Below are positions 1 to 6,563 of a stretch of DNA of 9,944 bases, in pieces (position 1 is the first letter of the stretch; each line of letters opens with the position of its first letter). The position numbers were made by a program, and so were the translations under genes. The stretch comes from Anaerolineaceae bacterium UBA5224 (lineage in GTDB: Bacteria; Chloroflexota; Anaerolineae; Anaerolineales; Anaerolineaceae), in assembly GCA_002409365.1 (NCBI GenBank), contig DHUW01000042.1, forward strand, positions 4,639 through 14,582. Direction: 5' to 3'. The notes under the pieces are model-generated. The model searched no databases and had not been told where the DNA came from. It was given only the letters and a program-made list of their open reading frames with translations.

Positions 1-596
1 TCCAACTCTTCTTCATACCAATTCAGCTTGCCATTGAACTGCCAGATGATCGATTCGATGTCAAAGTCTTTCACCGAAGGACCATAATAAATTTCGGAAT
101 CAGGGATGATACGAAAGTTGGTTGCCAACTCATTGGCACTGGCAGGCGGGATGGTGATGACTTCACCGGGGTTGATCAGATCGGGGTTTTCGATGTCGTT
201 GGCATCGATGATCTGACGAACCGAAACCTGGTTGCGCAGGGCGATGCCTGCCAGGGAGTCACCGGATTGAATGGTGTACTGGTCTTCGTTCGCGCGAAGT
301 GTGGGGAGCATTTGCGGTGGCATCGCTGTAGGCGGGGCGGAAAGCGGGGCCGGGGTCATGGTCAGGCGCGGTTCCTGGTAGGGTGTCGCTGTCGGCAACG
401 GGGTTTGGTAGGCGTGCAGAGTGGGAGTGAAGTCCACCAGGCTTTCGTCATTGGTTGAAACGATAAATGGTTCAAAGTCCTGATTGCGGCGTTTGCAGCC
501 TGCAAAAACCAGGGCGATCAACAGAGCAGTGCAAAGGAGGACGATTAAAGCCAGGCTTGACTGGCGATTTTTTGAATTGGGATTGATATTGTTCAT
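1..596 (-). CDS. LysM-domain lipoprotein, partial (C-terminus beyond left edge)
   Basis: The minus-strand frame opens with ATG at 594-596 and stays open to the window edge, giving 198 residues. The N-terminus has a short polar stretch, a hydrophobic segment (about residues 14-32) and a lipobox-like V-F-A-G-C ending at Cys34, so it is probably an exported lipoprotein. Residues ~40-105 form a Pro/Thr-rich linker. Residues ~107-150 are a clear LysM domain: it starts YTIQSGDSLAGIA, has an NxxxxPDLINPGEVITIPP-type end, and should bind peptidoglycan or chitin-like glycans. The sequence after the LysM (around FRIIPDSEIYYGPSVKDFD) starts another domain that is cut off, so the enzymatic class, if any, cannot be told. 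It is divergent from the tRNA-Leu gene. There is no Shine-Dalgarno; a TACAAT box lies 8 nt from the ATG, suggesting a leaderless mRNA. Confidence 0.85.
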   Translation of the reverse strand, partial: MNNINPNSKNRQSSLALIVLLCTALLIALVFAGCKRRNQDFEPFIVSTNDESLVDFTPTLHAYQTPLPTATPYQEPRLTMTPAPLSAPPTAMPPQMLPTLRANEDQYTIQSGDSLAGIALRNQVSVRQIIDANDIENPDLINPGEVITIPPASANELATNFRIIPDSEIYYGPSVKDFDIESIIWQFNGKLNWYEEEL

Positions 597-604
597 TTCT
601 CAAT

Positions 605-610
605 ATTGTA
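605..610 (-). promoter_or_regulatory. -10-like box of the LysM lipoprotein gene
   Basis: On the minus strand TACAAT (5/6 to the sigma-A -10 consensus) ends 8 nt before the ATG at 594-596. A start site about 7 nt downstream would lie almost on the start codon. No good -35 is visible at 16-18 bp spacing, so this rests on the -10 and the matching arrangement at other genes in the window. Confidence 0.4.
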
Positions 611-702
611 CAAAATCCGTGCCAGAAGGTCGGAAGGAACATGGTGATCATTCTACCAGACCAATAACCCTTGATTTTTACAGACCAAACCTCTCAAAAT
701 GA

Positions 703-730
703 TTGACAAATTACCCCTTTGCGATAAAAT
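703..730 (+). promoter_or_regulatory. Sigma-A-type promoter of tRNA-Leu
   Basis: A perfect -35 TTGACA (703-708), a 16-bp spacer and a -10 TAAAAT (725-730) precede the tRNA. The start site should lie near 737, leaving a leader of about 8 nt before the mature 5' end at 745. This is the best promoter in the window, as expected for a stable RNA. Confidence 0.85.
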
Positions 731-744
731 AAACTCTCACGCAG

Positions 745-829
<85 letters not shown>

Positions 830-832
830 CCT

Positions 833-864
833 AAACCTCCCGATTACCGGGAGGTTTTTGTTTT
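833..864 (+). terminator. Intrinsic terminator of tRNA-Leu
   Basis: A hairpin pairs AACCTCCCG (834-842) with CGGGAGGTT (848-856) around a 5-nt loop. It runs into TTTTTGTTTT. This perfect stem followed by a U-tract is a classic Rho-independent terminator, starting four bases after the tRNA. Confidence 0.9.
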
Positions 865-869
865 AATCT

Positions 870-1018
870 ATCATTCTGAATGTATTGATGAATTTTATCT
901 TTTGATTCATCACCTGAAAGAAGTCAAGAATCTTAATCAGACGAACGTAAAGATCTTTGCAAAGCACACTTAGTGTCGCGACTAAAGCCCAGGATGACAA
1001 ACCCCATTCAGGATGACA
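870..1018. repeat. Degenerate palindromic intergenic element
   Basis: The ends form an inverted repeat: ATCATTCTGAATG at 870-882 and CATTCAGGATGAC at 1005-1017 (12 of 13 positions complementary). The interior holds further palindromes: AAAGATCTTT at 949-958, CTTTGCAAAG at 955-964, and TTAGTG-TCGCGA-CTAA at 970-985. GGATGACA occurs near the right end both at 991-998 and at 1011-1018. The terminal motif resembles the TCATTCTGA.../...TCAGGATGACA intergenic repeats I know from several bacterial genomes; that link is from memory. It has no coding potential I trust and probably is a decayed MITE-like or REP-like element. Confidence 0.45.
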
Positions 1019-1047
1019 ATGTCCTCTGTTCCTATGCAACAAAATGG

Positions 1048-1053
1048 TACAAT
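1048..1053 (+). promoter_or_regulatory. -10-like box upstream of the DivIC-like gene
   Basis: TACAAT lies in the sequence TGGTACAATTG. An in-frame GTG at 1064 starts 10 nt after it, which would allow a leaderless start there. If the ATG at 1094 is used instead, the leader would be roughly 34 nt with no clear Shine-Dalgarno. No good -35 is visible. Confidence 0.35.
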
Positions 1054-1093
1054 TGTTGCACAAGTGATTAATACAAATCATGGATGCAGTGGT

Positions 1094-1507
1094 ATGAACG
1101 ATCTCTGGGAGAAAATCAAAAAAATCAACTGGGCTGACCGGCGCTTGATCACGATCATCGTCATTGTTATCCTCGTTTTCCTGATGATGGATTTCAACAA
1201 CCGTATGACCACCATGATTCGTTTGGGCAACGAAGAAGCTGGTTTGCAGACCCGCATTGCAGAATTGAAAGCAACCCAGGTAAAGCTTGAAGACCAAATT
1301 GCCTATGCCACTTCCGAGATTGCCCTGGAAGAATGGGCTCGCGAAAGCAACCGCATGATCGAGGAAGGTGACCGCCCTATCATCCTGCTTCAGCCAGGCG
1401 ATTACAAACCCCAACCCACCCCCACACCTCAACCCGAAGAAGTCAACCGCACTCGCCTGGATATTTGGAAAGAACTTCTCTTCGGCACTGCTGAACCGAA
1501 ACCCTGA
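1094..1507 (+). CDS. DivIC/FtsB-like septum formation protein
   Basis: A 137-residue bitopic membrane protein. Residues 1-17 are short, basic and cytoplasmic, 18-34 form one transmembrane helix (LITIIVIVILVFLMM), and ~45-72 form a coiled coil rich in Glu, Leu and Lys. The segment ALEEWARESNRMIEEGDRPIILLQPGD matches the AR(E)-x-x-x-M-x-x-x-G-(E/D) block found after the coiled coil in DivIC/FtsB/FtsL-type proteins. A Pro/Thr-rich tail follows (~108-118). In characterised bacteria these proteins help assemble the division septum; that role here is inferred by family. Start choice is open: ATG 1094 gives the usual short cytoplasmic end, while in-frame GTG 1064 sits 10 nt after a TACAAT box and would add 10 residues. 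Earlier in-frame codons from 1013 lie in the repeat element and are unlikely. Confidence 0.7.
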   Translation: MNDLWEKIKKINWADRRLITIIVIVILVFLMMDFNNRMTTMIRLGNEEAGLQTRIAELKATQVKLEDQIAYATSEIALEEWARESNRMIEEGDRPIILLQPGDYKPQPTPTPQPEEVNRTRLDIWKELLFGTAEPKP

Positions 1508-1562
1508 GTACCTCTAAGCAAACTCATAGCATCGCAGATGCTTAAACCTGATTCTTCTCGGG

Positions 1563-1568
1563 TATAAT
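1563..1568 (+). promoter_or_regulatory. Consensus -10 of the pyrophosphohydrolase/LOG/proS unit
   Basis: A perfect TATAAT ends 9 nt before the ATG at 1578. Transcription would start at about 1575, leaving only two or three bases of leader, so the first gene is probably leaderless. There is no Shine-Dalgarno in the gap. The -35 region is weak (TTAAAC near 1542). Confidence 0.6.
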
Positions 1569-1577
1569 CATCGGGTT

Positions 1578-1904
1578 ATGGACATCAAGCAACTAACGCA
1601 AAAAATGAACCAATTGGTCGACCATCATGGCTGGTATGACCCCACGACACCAAAAGCCCAGACCCCGCGCAACCTGGCGATTTCGCTTTGCCTGGAAGCC
1701 GCTGAAGTGCTGGAACATTTTCAATGGTCAGACATGGTCAAAGATAAGCAAGCTTTTGAAGGAGAACTGGCTGACGTCGCACTTTATTTGCTGCAGCTCG
1801 CAAGTGTCAGTGATGTCGACCTTGAAGACGCAATTTTGAACAAAATTGAACAGAACTGGGACCGCGTTTGGCAGGAAGACCAGGAAATGGAGACCAGAAA
1901 ATGA
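1578..1904 (+). CDS. MazG-like/dCTPase-family nucleotide pyrophosphohydrolase
   Basis: A 108-residue all-alpha NTP pyrophosphatase. The segment TPRNLAISLCLEAAEVLEHFQW (residues 29-50) carries the metal-binding E40-x-x-E43 pair, and ELADVALYLL (63-72) carries E63-x-x-D66. Together they make the EExxE...ExxD metal site of the MazG/dUTPase superfamily. The length and the FQW signature are closest to the single-domain dCTPase/RS21-C6 type, which hydrolyses dCTP and modified dNTPs to the monophosphate and pyrophosphate. The exact substrate cannot be told from sequence. It is the first gene of a three-gene unit; its stop overlaps the next start as ATGA. It is probably translated from a leaderless end. 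Confidence 0.85.
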   Translation: MDIKQLTQKMNQLVDHHGWYDPTTPKAQTPRNLAISLCLEAAEVLEHFQWSDMVKDKQAFEGELADVALYLLQLASVSDVDLEDAILNKIEQNWDRVWQEDQEMETRK

Positions 1905-2455
1905 TAGTCTCAGTTTTTGGATCAGCTACCCCAACACACGAACAAACCTCCTACCAGGTTGCCCTTGAAATGGGGCGATTGCTGGGAGAAAATGGCTTTG
2001 CGGTGATGACCGGCGGCTACTGCGGTACGATGGAAGCGGTTTCGCGTGGTGCCAATGAGGCTGGCGCAAACGTGATTGGCGTTACCTGCCGCCAAATTGA
2101 GGATTTTCGCCCCACAGGTCCAAACGCCTGGGTCAAACAGGTTCAGTCTACCGATCTGCTCTCAGAGCGCATTGAAGTGCTCACCTCTCAGGCAGACGCT
2201 TTCATCGCCCTGCCGGGTGGCATCGGCACGCTGGCCGAAATCGCCATGGTCTTCAACAAAATGGTTATTTCTTCCATCCCTTCCAGGGTCCTGATCCTGA
2301 TCGGAGACGGTTGGAGACAGACCTTCGAAGCTTTTTTCAGTGGTCAGGCTGAAAATGTGAACGGGCGTGTAAGGCAATTACCTCAATTCGCAAAAGACCC
2401 GCAGGAAGCGTTAAGCTTATTGAAGAATTCACTCCAGGAGAAGAAAAATGGATGA
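1901..2455 (+). CDS. LOG-family (lysine decarboxylase-like fold) Rossmann protein
   Basis: A 184-residue protein of the TIGR00725/TIGR00730-like group. The N-terminus IVSVFGSA is the first strand and nucleotide loop. GGYCGTMEAVSRGA (38-51) is the GGGxGxM-type phosphate loop, and PGGIGTLAE (105-113) is the PGGxGTxxE hallmark with catalytic-type Glu113. LOG proteins cleave nucleoside 5'-monophosphates to the base and ribose 5-phosphate; members are often mislabelled lysine decarboxylases, an activity not expected here. The actual substrate is unknown. Start: ATG 1901 has GGAGA at 1889-1893 and overlaps the previous stop by 4 nt; an earlier in-frame ATG at 1868 would lie within the previous gene without an SD. 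The 3' end overlaps proS by 8 nt, and the proS SD is inside this gene. Confidence 0.85.
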   Translation: MIVSVFGSATPTHEQTSYQVALEMGRLLGENGFAVMTGGYCGTMEAVSRGANEAGANVIGVTCRQIEDFRPTGPNAWVKQVQSTDLLSERIEVLTSQADAFIALPGGIGTLAEIAMVFNKMVISSIPSRVLILIGDGWRQTFEAFFSGQAENVNGRVRQLPQFAKDPQEALSLLKNSLQEKKNG

Positions 2456-3884
2456 TAAAAAACTACCTACACAGAAAGATAACTTTTCAGACTGGTACAA
2501 CCAATTGGTTTTGCGCGCCGAATTAGCTGATTATGCGCCTGTTCGTGGTTGCATGGTCGTGCGCCCTTATGGCTGGGCACTTTGGGAGAACATCCAAAAA
2601 GCACTGGATAAACGCTTCAAAGCTACCGGGCATGTAAACGCTGCCTTCCCGCTGCTGATCCCCCAGTCTTTCATGACAAAAGAAAAAGAACACGTGGAAG
2701 GTTTTGCTCCAGAATTGGCTGTGGTCACTCATGGTGGTGGTCAGGAATTGGAGGAACCGTTGGTAGTACGCCCAACTTCTGAAACCATCATTGGCACCAT
2801 GTATTCAAAATGGATCCAAAGCTACCGTGATCTGCCCGTGCTGATCAATCAGTGGGCAAACGTTGTTCGCTGGGAAATGCGCACGAAGCTCTTCCTGCGC
2901 ACACTCGAGTTCTACTGGCAGGAAGGTCACACCGCCCATGCCACCGAGCAGGAAGCTGAAGAAGAGACCAGACGCATGCTCGATGTCTATGCCGATTTTG
3001 CCATCAACGAAGCAGCTGTGCCAGTTCTGGCAGGACAAAAATCTACGACTGAGAAGTTTGCCGGTGCCAAAGCCACCTACTCGATTGAAGCAATGATGGG
3101 TGACACCAAAGCCCTCCAGGCTGGCACTTCGCATTTCCTGGGGCAAAACTTTGCTAAAGCTTTTGATATTAAGTTTCTGGACGAAAACAACCAGCTCCAG
3201 TATTGCTGGACCACATCATGGGGTGTGTCAACCCGCTTTATCGGTGCGATCATCATGACTCATGGTGACGACCAGGGCTTGATCCTGCCGCCAAACCTGG
3301 CACCTTATCAGGTCGTCATTGTTCCGATTTATCGCAAGGAAGAAGAAAAGTCTGCAGTCATGGAAGCTGTCCAACAGGTTGCGAGCGGATTGGTTGCAGC
3401 AGATTTCCGGGTCAAAGTGGATGACCGGGACGATCTCACACCTGGTTTTAAGTTCAACGACTGGGAGCTGAAAGGTGTGCCGCTGCGCATCGAGATCGGA
3501 CCCAAGGATGTTGAGAAGGGCACAATTGTGCTGGCACGGCGCGATATTTTAGGCAAAGCGGGCAAGAGCTTCATACCGCTGGATGGCTACGTGCAGGCTG
3601 TGGGTGATATGCTCAAGACAATCCAGGCTAATATGCTCGAAAAAGCAACCAAATTCCGCGATGAACATATCTTTGAAGTAACTGATTATGAGACTTTCAA
3701 GGATGTCGTCGAAAACAAAGGCTGGGCAGTCGGCTGGTGGTCTGATGACGCTGAAAACGAAGCCAAGATCAAGGAAGACACCCGCGCCACACTGCGAAAC
3801 TTCGCTCCTGCTGAGGGTGAGGGTATTTGCTTCTATACTGGCAAGAAAACCAATAAACGAGCCTATTTCGCCAAGGGATATTAA
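2448..3884 (+). CDS. proS: Prolyl-tRNA synthetase, archaeal/eukaryote-like type
   Basis: A 478-residue class II synthetase that charges tRNA-Pro. VVRPTSETIIGTMYSKWI (107-122) and TKLFLRTLEFYWQEGHTAH (146-164, with motif 2 Arg151) form the ATP/proline site, and GVSTRFIGAIIMTHGDDQGL (259-278) is motif 3. An anticodon-binding domain covers ~287-395. The bacterial editing insertion between motifs 2 and 3 is absent, and the protein ends in -AKGY, as usual for the short archaeal-type enzyme. The C-terminal domain normally holds a zinc site of form C-x4-C...C-x2-C; here the matching positions are Ser432, Asn437, Cys461 and Thr464, so the site is probably lost. The start has AGGAG at 2436-2440 and overlaps the LOG gene by 8 nt. 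It is the last gene of the unit and is followed by a terminator at 3918. Confidence 0.95.
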   Translation: MDDKKLPTQKDNFSDWYNQLVLRAELADYAPVRGCMVVRPYGWALWENIQKALDKRFKATGHVNAAFPLLIPQSFMTKEKEHVEGFAPELAVVTHGGGQELEEPLVVRPTSETIIGTMYSKWIQSYRDLPVLINQWANVVRWEMRTKLFLRTLEFYWQEGHTAHATEQEAEEETRRMLDVYADFAINEAAVPVLAGQKSTTEKFAGAKATYSIEAMMGDTKALQAGTSHFLGQNFAKAFDIKFLDENNQLQYCWTTSWGVSTRFIGAIIMTHGDDQGLILPPNLAPYQVVIVPIYRKEEEKSAVMEAVQQVASGLVAADFRVKVDDRDDLTPGFKFNDWELKGVPLRIEIGPKDVEKGTIVLARRDILGKAGKSFIPLDGYVQAVGDMLKTIQANMLEKATKFRDEHIFEVTDYETFKDVVENKGWAVGWWSDDAENEAKIKEDTRATLRNFAPAEGEGICFYTGKKTNKRAYFAKGY

Positions 3885-3917
3885 GATTAATTTCAACTGA
3901 CATTGTGTGACTGTTTA

Positions 3918-3956
3918 TACGGGTGGGTCTGGGACCTGCCCGTACGTTTTCGTTTT
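3918..3956 (+). terminator. Intrinsic terminator after proS
   Basis: A 12-bp stem pairs 3918-3929 with 3933-3944, including two G-U pairs, around a TGG loop. It runs into CG-TTTT-CG-TTTT. This ends the three-gene unit 34 nt after the proS stop. Confidence 0.8.
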
Positions 3957-4230
3957 GCAGGGTGGGATTTTCTTATCACCCCCTCTTTAGGGGAGGGCAA
4001 GGGGGTGAGGGAGGAAATCAGGTATTGAAATTTTTTCCCTCTGATTTTCAAAATGAAGAAATGTGGATAAATGATTTCCCATCCCTTCCATATATTTTCC
4101 TCGACCTCGAAAGATAAACAATCGTTAACCTAACCCTTTTCCTTAACTCCGTCACCCTGAGCGGAAGAAGACTTTAATTCTTTACCCACAACGCTTCATT
4201 TCACTAAGGTTAATGTAAAATTATTCCACT
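3957..4230. other. Non-coding stretch with repeat-like hairpins
   Basis: No credible gene is visible here. CACCCCCT (3977-3984) pairs perfectly with AGGGGGTG (4000-4007), and CCCCT (3980-3984) can instead pair with AGGGG (3989-3993), so the hairpins are mutually exclusive. AAATCAG (4015-4021) and CTGATTT (4041-4047) form another inverted pair. GTCACCCTGAGCGGAAG near 4151-4167 resembles the end of the element at 870-1018. The last 30 bases hold the -10-like box of the next gene. The stretch is probably worn repeat debris. Confidence 0.4.
4216..4221 (+). promoter_or_regulatory. -10-like box of the HEAT-like gene
   Basis: TAAAAT ends 9 nt before the ATG at 4231, the same spacing as TATAAT to ATG at 1578. 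No Shine-Dalgarno lies between. The -35 is weak (CTTCAT near 4194). A leaderless mRNA is inferred. Confidence 0.4.
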
Positions 4231-5052
4231 ATGGCTGCGATTGACCTGACCCGGCTTGACCGGCAAATCGACCACCTGGCAACTCTCTACCAGGACCCTG
4301 CTGCTTTCCAGGAGGAATTTCATCGCATCCTTTCTTTTTACCATCGCTATTCCCACCGTAAGCTAAAGGATGCTGTCCCCAAGAGTTTCATGCTCAACTA
4401 TGACCTCCCCGAGAAGGTCCTGACTCACCTGGAAGCCCGATTGAAACCACTTTCACTAACCCACCCTGAAGAAACTCTCAAGATCATTGACAAACTCTGG
4501 TCTGACAATTATTTCGAGGCAAGAGATCTCGCCACGAGCCTGGCCGGCAATCTGCCAATTTCTTACAGCAATTCGGTAATCGAGTTGATTTCAACATGGC
4601 TTGAGCAACCGTTGGACCAGGCTGTTTATGACGCGATCATCAGAAATGCCTCAAGAACTTTGCTACAGGAAGAATCTGCTCAATGGAAAAAACTGATCAG
4701 CAACCTGCTTTTTTCTAACAAACTGCAAAAGCAAAAGATGGGGTTACTCGCCTTGTCTAAATTGATCCCTGACAGCCTGACGGATGATTTGCCAGCTTAC
4801 TTTAACTGGATCAGGGGTTTCCTGCTCAGCCCGGAATTTAGCCTGGACAAATATCTTGAACCTGTGATTGAAGCTCTTGCCAGAATATCGCAGCAGGAGA
4901 CAGCCTACCTATTGCGTGAAGTTTTAGCGGATAGTAATGATGCCCGCGTTGGGCGCAGAATTCGCCATTATTTGAGTTTTTTCGAGGAACCAAGTAAAAC
5001 TCGCATACTGAATGCCATCAAAAGTCAGGTTGTTTTCCCCAGTAAACAATAA
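4231..5052 (+). CDS. Uncharacterised alpha-solenoid (HEAT/AlkD-like) protein
   Basis: A 273-residue protein that is almost entirely amphipathic helix, with no signal peptide or membrane segment, so it is probably cytoplasmic. I do not recognise it with certainty. The stretch KIIDKLWSDNYFEARDLATSLAGNLP (~84-109) resembles a helix pair of HEAT-like repeats, and LW-S-x-x-x-x-EAR-x-LA recalls the L-W-(x)-hhE-x-R-x-L-A helix of AlkD-type DNA alkylation-repair proteins. Similar leucine-rich helix pairs recur through about residue 240. I see no clear catalytic signature, so a scaffold or binding role is as likely as DNA repair. It stands alone: it follows a non-coding stretch after a terminator, and about 200 nt separate it from the next gene. 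Translation probably starts leaderless from ATG 4231. Confidence 0.7.
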   Translation: MAAIDLTRLDRQIDHLATLYQDPAAFQEEFHRILSFYHRYSHRKLKDAVPKSFMLNYDLPEKVLTHLEARLKPLSLTHPEETLKIIDKLWSDNYFEARDLATSLAGNLPISYSNSVIELISTWLEQPLDQAVYDAIIRNASRTLLQEESAQWKKLISNLLFSNKLQKQKMGLLALSKLIPDSLTDDLPAYFNWIRGFLLSPEFSLDKYLEPVIEALARISQQETAYLLREVLADSNDARVGRRIRHYLSFFEEPSKTRILNAIKSQVVFPSKQ

Positions 5053-5168
5053 TCCATTATTTCTTAGGGCTGATCCGCTACAGTCGCTGACGATCGGACG
5101 GTATAAACCCCATCCGTTTCATCACCAGGGCAAACCCCCCCTTTAATTTGCTGTTTGTTTCTTGGAGA

Positions 5169-5188
5169 GGCGACCGTGGCAGGTCGCC
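5169..5188. repeat. Small perfect hairpin in intergenic region
   Basis: GGCGACC (5169-5175) and GGTCGCC (5182-5188) form a 7-bp perfect stem with a 6-nt loop. No U-tract follows, so it is not a standard terminator. The GGCGACC...GGTCGCC core looks like the centre of a family of intergenic repeats, from memory only. The rest of 5053-5251 shows a TATAAA at 5102-5107 without a good -35 and nothing else I can support. Confidence 0.4.
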
Positions 5189-5251
5189 CGATAATACTGA
5201 ACGACCAGGTCACGCTCTCTACGCCTTATCAAACCAGAGTAAACTTAAGTC

Positions 5252-6043
5252 ATGATCAAGAATTTCTATCGAATGCTAATCATCCCCGCCTTTCTTATTG
5301 GGTTTCTGCTGAGGGCTTGCCAGGCTCAATCAATCGGGACTGCCATTCCCACGGCAACAGCATTGCCGACCAAAACTCCAACAACAACTCCCACACCCTC
5401 GCCAACGCCAACTAAAACGCTGATTTCCACGACAACCCCACCTCCAACAGAGACAAAAATTTCCCTTACCACTTCCCCAACATTTCCAGAAAGTCACTAC
5501 ATTACTGATATCACAGGTCACAAGCAGACTTACGAACTGGGTTGTGAAGCCAGCGCTGCGGTCGACTGGGCTGGTTTCTTTGGTGTGTCGATCTATGAAT
5601 CCACCTTTCAATACTCACTCCCATTATCAGACAATCCCGATCTCGGATTTGTCGGTGAGGTTACAACGGATGCGTGGGGGCAGATCCCCCCTTATGCCTA
5701 CGGAGTGCATGCCGGACCAATTGCGGAGGCACTGGCTGATTTTGGTGTTCCAGCCAGGGCGGTGACAGGATACACAATCGAGGAAGTGAAAATCAGTCTG
5801 TCAGAAGACAAACCGATCATTGCCTGGGTAATTGGCAATATGGAATACAGCGAGCCCCTGGAGTATGTGGATTCTACTGGTAATACTGCGATCGTTGCGC
5901 CTTATGAGCACGTGGTCATCCTGACTGGGTACAATCAAACCCACCTGCGTTATATGAACAATGGTAAGTTTTATGACACCCCCATCGAAGTGTTTCTCAC
6001 TTCCTGGGGTGTGCTTGGAAATATGGCGGTGATCTATGACTGA
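5252..6043 (+). CDS. C39-like (Peptidase_C39_2 type) secreted lipoprotein
   Basis: A 263-residue exported protein. Residues 1-22 form a basic-hydrophobic signal; Cys23 follows L-L-R-A, so the lipobox is present but Arg at -2 is unusual. Residues ~28-80 are a Thr/Pro-rich linker. From ~82 the domain resembles C39-like papain-fold proteins: Gln92 may form the oxyanion hole, Cys98 in Y-E-L-G-C-E-A-S-A is the candidate nucleophile, and His220 in PYEHVVILTGYNQTHLRYMNN is the candidate base, with Asn236 or a nearby residue third. Bacteriocin-exporting C39 enzymes cleave Gly-Gly leaders, but this free-standing form has no ABC transporter attached and its substrate is unknown. The start has only a weak SD. 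Its 3' end overlaps the next gene by 8 nt. Confidence 0.75.
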   Translation: MIKNFYRMLIIPAFLIGFLLRACQAQSIGTAIPTATALPTKTPTTTPTPSPTPTKTLISTTTPPPTETKISLTTSPTFPESHYITDITGHKQTYELGCEASAAVDWAGFFGVSIYESTFQYSLPLSDNPDLGFVGEVTTDAWGQIPPYAYGVHAGPIAEALADFGVPARAVTGYTIEEVKISLSEDKPIIAWVIGNMEYSEPLEYVDSTGNTAIVAPYEHVVILTGYNQTHLRYMNNGKFYDTPIEVFLTSWGVLGNMAVIYD

Positions 6044-6563
6044 AGATTTCGATGGTGTTATCCTGGCTGAAACCTACGAAGATGAGTTCAATAAGCCAGA
6101 AAAGCACGGTAACAAAGGCTGCATGACCGCGGTGGCAATTCTGTTGGCAATAATACTTATTTCTTCGGCTGTTGTTCCGCTCGCTCGCTTCATTATTCGG
6201 AAAGATTATGAACGCCAGGTGAGCAACTTCCCTGCTTTGGTTTGCAGGAACCTGTCTGATTCAGGTCTTGTCGCTCAAGATTGTGACCCATCGCTGGATA
6301 TCCTTAAATTCGTACCTCTCACCTTCCCAATTTACCAGCCAAAGAACAGCATCGAAGATGCCATGAGGGGGTTCGTCCGTCTCACGCAGTCAGCTGTAAG
6401 CCAACCTGGTTGTAAGCAGCCAGAATTATGGACTTATTCAGTAGCCAGCTCGTTTATTGGCTGGAAAACAGAGGTGGAATTCTTTTTCTGTTCGGGTTTG
6501 TTGGTAGAGCGAAGGGTTCTGGTTGACGGTGCGCCTGTCGGATTGCCGACCTATGATCTGTAA
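6036..6563 (+). CDS. Single-pass membrane protein, unknown function
   Basis: A 175-residue protein I do not recognise. Residues 1-29 are acidic and then mixed; ~30-52 (MTAVAILLAIILISSAVVPLA) form one transmembrane helix followed by basic residues (R-x-x-x-R-K), and the rest forms an extracytoplasmic or cytoplasmic soluble part. Four cysteines lie in that part (70, 83, 126, 152), which would fit two disulfides if it is outside. The start ATG 6036 overlaps the C39-like stop by 8 nt. GGCGGTGATC (6025-6034), a 9/10 match to the full anti-16S sequence, sits just before it inside the upstream gene. The overlap and strong SD imply the pair is co-translated. It could be a partner, inhibitor or anchor of the C39-like protein; nothing in the sequence decides. 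Confidence 0.65.
   Translation: MTEDFDGVILAETYEDEFNKPEKHGNKGCMTAVAILLAIILISSAVVPLARFIIRKDYERQVSNFPALVCRNLSDSGLVAQDCDPSLDILKFVPLTFPIYQPKNSIEDAMRGFVRLTQSAVSQPGCKQPELWTYSVASSFIGWKTEVEFFFCSGLLVERRVLVDGAPVGLPTYDL

Noticed and set aside
267..702. Plus-strand open frames over the LysM gene
   Set aside because: They are antisense to a clear LysM domain and have Arg/Gly/Cys-rich, low-quality translations.
863..1432. 189-residue minus-strand frame
   Set aside because: It is antisense to the DivIC-like gene and runs through the palindromic element; the translation has no recognisable domain and the plus-strand frame does.
1901..2455. True lysine decarboxylase
   Set aside because: The PGGxGTxxE and GGYCGTM motifs are those of LOG/TIGR00730-type proteins; PLP-dependent decarboxylase features are absent.
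3923..4117. 64-residue plus-strand frame
   Set aside because: It begins within the proS terminator and crosses repeat-like hairpins; no SD or domain.
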